A DNA stretch of 64,000 nucleotides from Pleomorphochaeta sp. (GTDB lineage Bacteria; Spirochaetota; Spirochaetia; Sphaerochaetales; Sphaerochaetaceae). Below the pieces are notes generated by a model that worked only from the letters and a program-made list of their open reading frames with translations, was not told the DNA's origin and made no database searches. Each line of letters begins with the position of its first letter. Position 1 is the stretch's first letter. The stretch covers positions 62,001 to 126,000 of the forward strand of contig JAQQAS010000003.1 of the NCBI GenBank assembly GCA_028532815.1, written 5' to 3'. Positions 59,491-64,000 of the stretch are shown here, in pieces. Both the position numbers and the translations under genes were made by a program.

Positions 59491-60873
59491 CTATTGAATC
59501 CTCATTGCATCAGCTGGTTTGATTCTATCAAATCTTCTGATAGGAATTATTGTAAAGCAATAAATCAAAATAGCTGAAGCTAATGCACTAATTAGAATCA
59601 TGTAATTAGAAGAGATTGTTAACTCAAGAGCGCTTTGCATCTGTGTATTAATAGGTATTGCGATTAATACACCTAATACAGTTCCAATTACTATAATCAT
59701 CAGAGCTTCTATAGAGAATAATAAATTAATATTTTTCTTTGTTGCTCCAAGTGCCATTAATATGCCAACATGCTTTTTCATTCTCAAAGTTCTACTTAAT
59801 AGAATATGAGAAATATTTACTGAAGATATAAATAATCCAGAAAGAGCTAAAACTAAAAGCAATATACTAATTCCTGAGTTTCTTTCTACAGTTTGTTCAG
59901 CTTCCACTCTAGGGTTTGTAACAATTATTTGGCCTTCCCCATATTCACTAGTAAACCACTGATCTAACATTTGTGATACTGTATCCAAATCTTCAGAATC
60001 TGATACAGAAAATCTTAGTTGTGTATTTTGAGATAATCTTCTAATTTGAGAAAATTCACCGCTAGAAGTATTGTCTGAATATGGACTAAAGAATTGATAG
60101 TCATAACTAGTATCAGTTTCCTCAAGAACACCAACAATAGTTTGATAACCTTGTAAAGCTAACATTCTCTTTCCAATTAAAGAACTAACATCTTCATCAT
60201 CTTCAATTAAAGTTTTTGCAAATTCACTTCCTAGTATTACTAAGGAATTTGTTTGATTATAATCTACTGATGAAAATAAAGATCCAGCAGCAGCTTTAAT
60301 ATCCCAAGCATCAAAGAATTGAGAGGTTACATTATAGCCTGAAATCTCATCTTCATCACTTAAAACTATACTATTATCAGATAATATGGAATCAAAACCA
60401 TCTTCTAATAATTCATCTAACCTATCTTGTGGATTATTAGGTTGTACTACTTCTTCTCCATTTTCACTTGAAGATTCATTATTCTGCTCTGGAGGGGCAA
60501 AATTATTTGCTTGCTCTTGAAAGTCTTCATTTATCATCCTAAGTCGAGTTGAATTCATAATATATGAATAACTAATAGAAGGAATCATCTCTGCTGCATC
60601 TAAATCTGATTGTGCTAATATTGCATCTTCGTTTAATAGTTTTTCTTTAACAGGTACTTCCATTGAATCTGATTCTTCTCTAGTTGAAACAACTATCTCT
60701 TTATAAGAAGGAGAATTTAAAACTTGATTATTTTCATTTATTACATTAATAAATAAAGTTCCACCAGCTGCCAAAGCTCCAACTCCTAAAGCTACACTAA
60801 TTATTAACAACCCAGATTCAGTTAGTCGATTTACAAATCTTCTAAATATAATCTTAAAAGGTTCACTTAGCAT
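59491..60873 (-). CDS. MacB/FtsX-type ABC transporter permease, first of pair
   Basis: A 460-residue permease with the MacB layout: first helix LLIISVALGVGALAAGGTLF, a periplasmic domain up to about residue 330 and three C-terminal helices (ILLLVLALSGLFISSVNISH and two more). The coupling loop reads LRMKKHVGILMALGATKKNI. The periplasmic domain contains an acidic, Asn-rich low-complexity insert (APPEQNNESSSENGEE, about 126-141) not usual in MacB. The start overlaps the ATPase gene's end by 11 bases, so the two are coupled. Confidence 0.9.
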   Translation of the reverse strand: MLSEPFKIIFRRFVNRLTESGLLIISVALGVGALAAGGTLFINVINENNQVLNSPSYKEIVVSTREESDSMEVPVKEKLLNEDAILAQSDLDAAEMIPSISYSYIMNSTRLRMINEDFQEQANNFAPPEQNNESSSENGEEVVQPNNPQDRLDELLEDGFDSILSDNSIVLSDEDEISGYNVTSQFFDAWDIKAAAGSLFSSVDYNQTNSLVILGSEFAKTLIEDDEDVSSLIGKRMLALQGYQTIVGVLEETDTSYDYQFFSPYSDNTSSGEFSQIRRLSQNTQLRFSVSDSEDLDTVSQMLDQWFTSEYGEGQIIVTNPRVEAEQTVERNSGISILLLVLALSGLFISSVNISHILLSRTLRMKKHVGILMALGATKKNINLLFSIEALMIIVIGTVLGVLIAIPINTQMQSALELTISSNYMILISALASAILIYCFTIIPIRRFDRIKPADAMRIQ

Positions 60874-61558
60874 AAATAGCTCCTACATCTTTTGGATTTT
60901 CAACAATCTTTCCATCACGAACATTAATTATTCTATTTGCCCTTTTACCTTGATTAGGATTATGGGTAACCATAACAATTGTTACACCTGTTTTATTTAC
61001 CTTTTCTAGAATCTGCATTACTTCATCACCCTTATCGGTAGGTAAGTTACCAGTTGGTTCGTCAGCTAAAATTAAATCAGGTTCATTAGAAAGAGCTCTA
61101 GCTATTGCAACACGTTGTTGTTCCCCTCCACTCATCATTGTTGGTAAGTGGTTCATTCGATGGGATAAACCAACCTCATCTAATAGAAAAGCCGCTCTAT
61201 CTCTTCTCTTTTTTACAGCAACAGAAGCATATTGCATTGGAAGCATTACATTCTCTAATGCACTGAGTTCTGGAAATAAGTTAAAGCTTTGGAATATAAA
61301 ACCAAAATGCTTATTTCTTATCCTAGCTTGTTCCTTATCAGCTAAGGTTGTAATATCGTAGCCTTCAAGCTTATAAACACCTGAAGAGGCAGTATCTAAA
61401 ATTCCTAATATATGCATTAGGGTAGATTTCCCTGAACCAGAGGGACCCATAATTGCTATATATTCACCTCTATCTATATGGATTGAAACTTTGTCTAAAG
61501 CTGTTACTTTAGTTTCATCAAGATCATAAACTTTTGAAATATTTTCTAAATTAATCAT
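60863..61558 (-). CDS. ABC transporter ATPase (LolD/MacB type)
   Basis: A 231-residue ATPase of the MacB/LolD/FtsE group. Walker A is GPSGSGKST (about 38-46), signature [15 protein letters not shown] (about 142-156), Walker [13 protein letters not shown], and H-loop MVTHNPNQG. These ATPases power mechanotransmission rather than classical alternating access. The gene lies between the adaptor gene (12 bases) and the first permease (overlap). GTPase-like alternative functions are not indicated. Confidence 0.95.
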   Translation of the reverse strand: MINLENISKVYDLDETKVTALDKVSIHIDRGEYIAIMGPSGSGKSTLMHILGILDTASSGVYKLEGYDITTLADKEQARIRNKHFGFIFQSFNLFPELSALENVMLPMQYASVAVKKRRDRAAFLLDEVGLSHRMNHLPTMMSGGEQQRVAIARALSNEPDLILADEPTGNLPTDKGDEVMQILEKVNKTGVTIVMVTHNPNQGKRANRIINVRDGKIVENPKDVGAIYAK

Positions 61559-61570
61559 GTATTTGCCTCT

Positions 61571-62863
61571 CTATTTTAATTGGATTACATCTTCTGATAT
61601 AAATCCTTGGTATGATGATGTAATTATTTCATCACCAGCTTCTAATCCACTAATAACTTGTACCGTATTAGATTGGATATCTCCAAATACTACTTCTGTT
61701 TTGTAAGCTTTATCTCCATCTACAACATAAACATATTTTTGGTTACCGGTTGTTAGATAAGAGCCTCTAGGAAGTTGTAAGACATTTTCTTCAACCCCAA
61801 GAACAATACTTGCGACTGCAGATGCACCAGGGTTTAATGTAGTATCAGTTTCAGGTTCTACTCTAATTGTAATAGTTGCTGTTAGACCATCGGAGTCCAT
61901 TGAAGCAACTTTACCAATGCTTACAATTGTTGCATTCATAGTTTCTGTTCCAATTGTTAACTCAAGGGGATCCCCAACATCTAATAATGATGCATACTGT
62001 TCATAAATATCTAAATCAACATATACTTGAGATCTATCAGCTACAATAAATAGTTCATCTGAAGATTCGATGTAATTACCTTCGATATAAAGATCTTCAT
62101 TTATTGATAAAATCTCACCTGCCATAGGACTTGTAACATTTAAATCTTCAATATCTTCTTCTAATTGAGAAATATTTAACTCAATCATCTTGATACTTGC
62201 TTTTTGTTTATTGATATCAATTGATTGAATTGTTTTTTCATATTCTAATTCATTTTTTGTATCTTCTAAACTTTCGTACAATGATTCAAGAGTATCTTCA
62301 ATATCTTCTAAAGAATCTTTATAAGTATTTTTTACAGAAGCTAAAGCTTCATATTTTTCTTTATCTAATAGAGTGTCTTCAATTTCATCCTCTAATCTAT
62401 CTATTGATAATTGTAATGTTTGTAACTCATAATCATTTTGTTCTAACTGAGATTCTAACTCAATATTTGCTTGCTCTAATTCTAAAGTATATGTTTCCAT
62501 ATCATCTTCATAATCAGGAATACTAAATTTAATTAATACATCTTCTTTTGTTATAGAATCGCCTTCACTAACATATAATGTATCAACATAAGCATCTTCA
62601 GTACTAATAATTGTAACTTGGTTTGGAAGTACAACAGTACCACTAGCTTCAGTTGTTGAAGTCAAATCACCTTCAACTACATAAACAGTTGTATAAGATG
62701 AAACGGAAACAGTATCAGGGGTAACTGACTGATTTAAATACCAGTATATTCCAGCACCTAGTGCTACTAATAATAATAGGATTATAACAATTCTTCTTTT
62801 TTTCTTTTTTGAAGAATGAGGCTTTACTTTATCAACTTGTATAATTTTATCGTCTGAACTCAT
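61571..62863 (-). CDS. Periplasmic adaptor of the efflux system (HlyD/MacA type)
   Basis: The 430-residue adaptor begins with a basic cytosolic tail (SSKKKKRRIV) and one membrane anchor (IVIILLLLVALGAGIYWYL). The lipoyl-like barrel starts at STTEASGTVVLPNQVTIIS. A long coiled coil follows (about 125-235; ELEQANIELESQLEQNDYEL and onward, very rich in Glu, Leu and Asp). The beta-barrel and membrane-proximal domains end the protein. It is the first gene of the operon and links the MacB-type permeases to the TolC-like duct. The coiled-coil hairpin length suggests contact with the TolC tip. Confidence 0.9.
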   Translation of the reverse strand: MSSDDKIIQVDKVKPHSSKKKKRRIVIILLLLVALGAGIYWYLNQSVTPDTVSVSSYTTVYVVEGDLTSTTEASGTVVLPNQVTIISTEDAYVDTLYVSEGDSITKEDVLIKFSIPDYEDDMETYTLELEQANIELESQLEQNDYELQTLQLSIDRLEDEIEDTLLDKEKYEALASVKNTYKDSLEDIEDTLESLYESLEDTKNELEYEKTIQSIDINKQKASIKMIELNISQLEEDIEDLNVTSPMAGEILSINEDLYIEGNYIESSDELFIVADRSQVYVDLDIYEQYASLLDVGDPLELTIGTETMNATIVSIGKVASMDSDGLTATITIRVEPETDTTLNPGASAVASIVLGVEENVLQLPRGSYLTTGNQKYVYVVDGDKAYKTEVVFGDIQSNTVQVISGLEAGDEIITSSYQGFISEDVIQLK

Positions 62864-62923
62864 TTAGGGTTCCTCCTAGTGTTCTAAGAATATATAGAAA
62901 GAAATGTTTAATGGTTAAATGAG

Positions 62924-62951
62924 TGTAAACAGTTTGTAAACTATGTAAAAC
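62924..62951. promoter_or_regulatory. TGTAAAC direct repeats upstream of the efflux operon
   Basis: TGTAAAC (62924-62930), TGTAAAC (62935-62941) and TGTAAAAC (62944-62951) are direct repeats with an 11-bp and then a 9-bp step. This is typical for OmpR-type response regulator sites. They lie between the efflux operon and the divergent sensor gene. Confidence 0.55.
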
Positions 62952-63011
62952 ATAATTATTTAATTAGAATAAAAACTTTGATATTCTTTCATTCTAAGGT
63001 ATTATCAAGAT

Positions 63012-64000
63012 ATGAACTTTTCAAAGAAAAATTTTAAATTAGTAATTACTTTATTTTCACTTATAACAGCTTCTCTTATCTGTTTATTTGTATATTTTGA
63101 ATACAATTGGTTTGATAAAATAGCTGAAAATGAATATAAAAAAACCTATAATTCCATTGGTCTAAATATTAACAGAATTGTTACTCGTGAATTTGATAGA
63201 ATTAATATGTTTATTAATTGGCTAAACACCTATCCTGATGTAGATAATGACTCTCCTTATGGATTAAGTGATTTTATAGCAGGAGTTTATGATAAATATT
63301 TTATTGACGAAGATCAAAATATTATTAAATCAATAGGATATGTAAATCTAAATGATGAAAATAGTGTCGAATTTATTTATGATGGTTCTAGTTGGCAAAG
63401 TAAAAAACTATCTAGTCAAACACTTGAACATTTAGATATGTTTACAACAACTCAATCCACTTTTTATGATAATGAAAATTTATATATCACAATATTTGTT
63501 AATGAAACAACATATATTTTCGTCAATCTTGATCTCAAGATATTTTCTAATAATGTCTTAATTCCAGCTATAACTGAAGCAAATAGCGAATTAGAAGTTA
63601 TTTGGATAAATCAATCAAATGATGAAAAAGTTAATCAAAAAAACAAAGATGCTATCGATAAGCTGATTTTATACAACTTTAATCCAATTCAATCTTTAAT
63701 TGAAGGTGCAAAAATTTCAAACACGACTTTAGTAATTCCAATAGTTAGACAACAAATATCTGAAGAAAATGATGAACAAAAGGCTTTTAGCAAAGATAAT
63801 ACATTTTTAAAGCCACCTATAATTTCTGAATCAATAAATAATATTGAGATAAAGGACATATATGCATTTTTAGGAGTAAAAGTTAATAATTCCAAATTTT
63901 ATGGAACATATATAGAAAAAATATTAAGTTCTATCTTCATAGGTGGCATAATTTTGATTAGTCTAATTGGAGTCATTTGTCTTCTTCTACTATATCAAAT
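63012..64000 (+). CDS. Membrane sensor protein, N-terminal part, probably a histidine kinase or methyl-accepting protein (runs off the window)
   Basis: The frame is open from the ATG at 63012 to the end of the window (329 codons) without a stop, so only the N-terminal part is visible. It begins with a transmembrane helix (FKLVITLFSLITASLICLFV, about 6-25). A periplasmic domain of about 275 residues follows, with a CHASE4-like pattern (SIGLNINRIVTREFDRINMF and the YDKYFIDEDQNIIKSIGYVN segment). A second helix (SIFIGGIILISLIGVICLLL, about 306-325) lies at the right edge. A cytoplasmic signalling domain should follow outside the window. Divergent orientation to the efflux operon suggests that it senses a signal controlling export. 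Confidence 0.78.
   Translation, partial: MNFSKKNFKLVITLFSLITASLICLFVYFEYNWFDKIAENEYKKTYNSIGLNINRIVTREFDRINMFINWLNTYPDVDNDSPYGLSDFIAGVYDKYFIDEDQNIIKSIGYVNLNDENSVEFIYDGSSWQSKKLSSQTLEHLDMFTTTQSTFYDNENLYITIFVNETTYIFVNLDLKIFSNNVLIPAITEANSELEVIWINQSNDEKVNQKNKDAIDKLILYNFNPIQSLIEGAKISNTTLVIPIVRQQISEENDEQKAFSKDNTFLKPPIISESINNIEIKDIYAFLGVKVNNSKFYGTYIEKILSSIFIGGIILISLIGVICLLLLYQ

Noticed and set aside
63689-63895. Minus-strand 68-codon open frame near the right edge
   Set aside because: It is antisense to the long open frame of the membrane sensor gene (63012 onward), which has clear transmembrane helices.

Overview
This is a low-GC bacterial chromosome segment (roughly 30 % G+C by eye) from an organism with an inner and an outer membrane. 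The substrate-binding protein at 38118-39452 has a signal peptide ending in FAAGTQETAE, a style I associate with Spirochaetota. A lipoprotein cellulase and a TolC/MacAB-type exporter also fit a diderm. A free-living or gut-associated saccharolytic spirochaete is my best guess; this is an inference, not a 16S-level identification. No rRNA, tRNA, CRISPR array or phage module was seen.

Left edge (1-980): the 3' end of an IS30-type transposase and three degenerate 21-bp direct repeats. Region 979-4218: glmS, a TipA-like MerR regulator with a textbook MerR promoter, and a GNAT acetyltransferase. Region 4257-9343: L-arabinose catabolism (araA, araD, a LacI-type regulator and a divergent FGGY ribulokinase-like gene). 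Two copies of one CG-centred 16-bp operator link the araA and kinase promoters. Region 9418-19407: a probable sugar or sugar-acid catabolic regulon with a split transketolase, a D-2-hydroxyacid dehydrogenase, two TIM-barrel isomerase/epimerases, two GntR/FCD regulators and a TctCBA transporter. A TGTATWCA site recurs at its three main promoters. Region 19514-22805: an MBL-fold hydrolase, CdaR and GntP operon, followed by a MATE exporter and a convergent sodium:solute symporter.

Region 26113-29280 is the most unusual part. Four translationally coupled genes encode a signal-less binding-protein-like protein, a HypB/UreG-like GTPase, an ABC ATPase without any membrane partner, and a small Cys-rich protein beginning Met-His-Glu as HypA does. 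I infer a cytosolic metallocentre or cofactor assembly system. Next to it (29412-32171) a DUF5058 membrane protein, a second membrane protein and an M20 peptidase form a probable uptake-plus-hydrolysis unit.

Region 32611-43243 is a cellulose/cellodextrin locus: GH1 beta-glucosidase, lipoprotein GH9 cellulase, a three-gene ABC importer, a LacI regulator and a divergent GH94 cellobiose phosphorylase. AAAACGTTTT-type operators lie at both divergent promoters. Region 43278-51422 holds adenosine deaminase, a two-component system with a small exported protein, a diguanylate cyclase, an ABC exporter, a YdcZ-type transporter pair and a Crp/Fnr-family regulator. Region 51456-56811 holds metF, full-length metH and yaaA. 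Region 56851-62863 is a MacA/MacB/TolC-like export operon with two distinct FtsX-type permeases. It lies divergent from a membrane sensor gene that runs off the right edge, with 11/9-bp-spaced TGTAAAC direct repeats between them.
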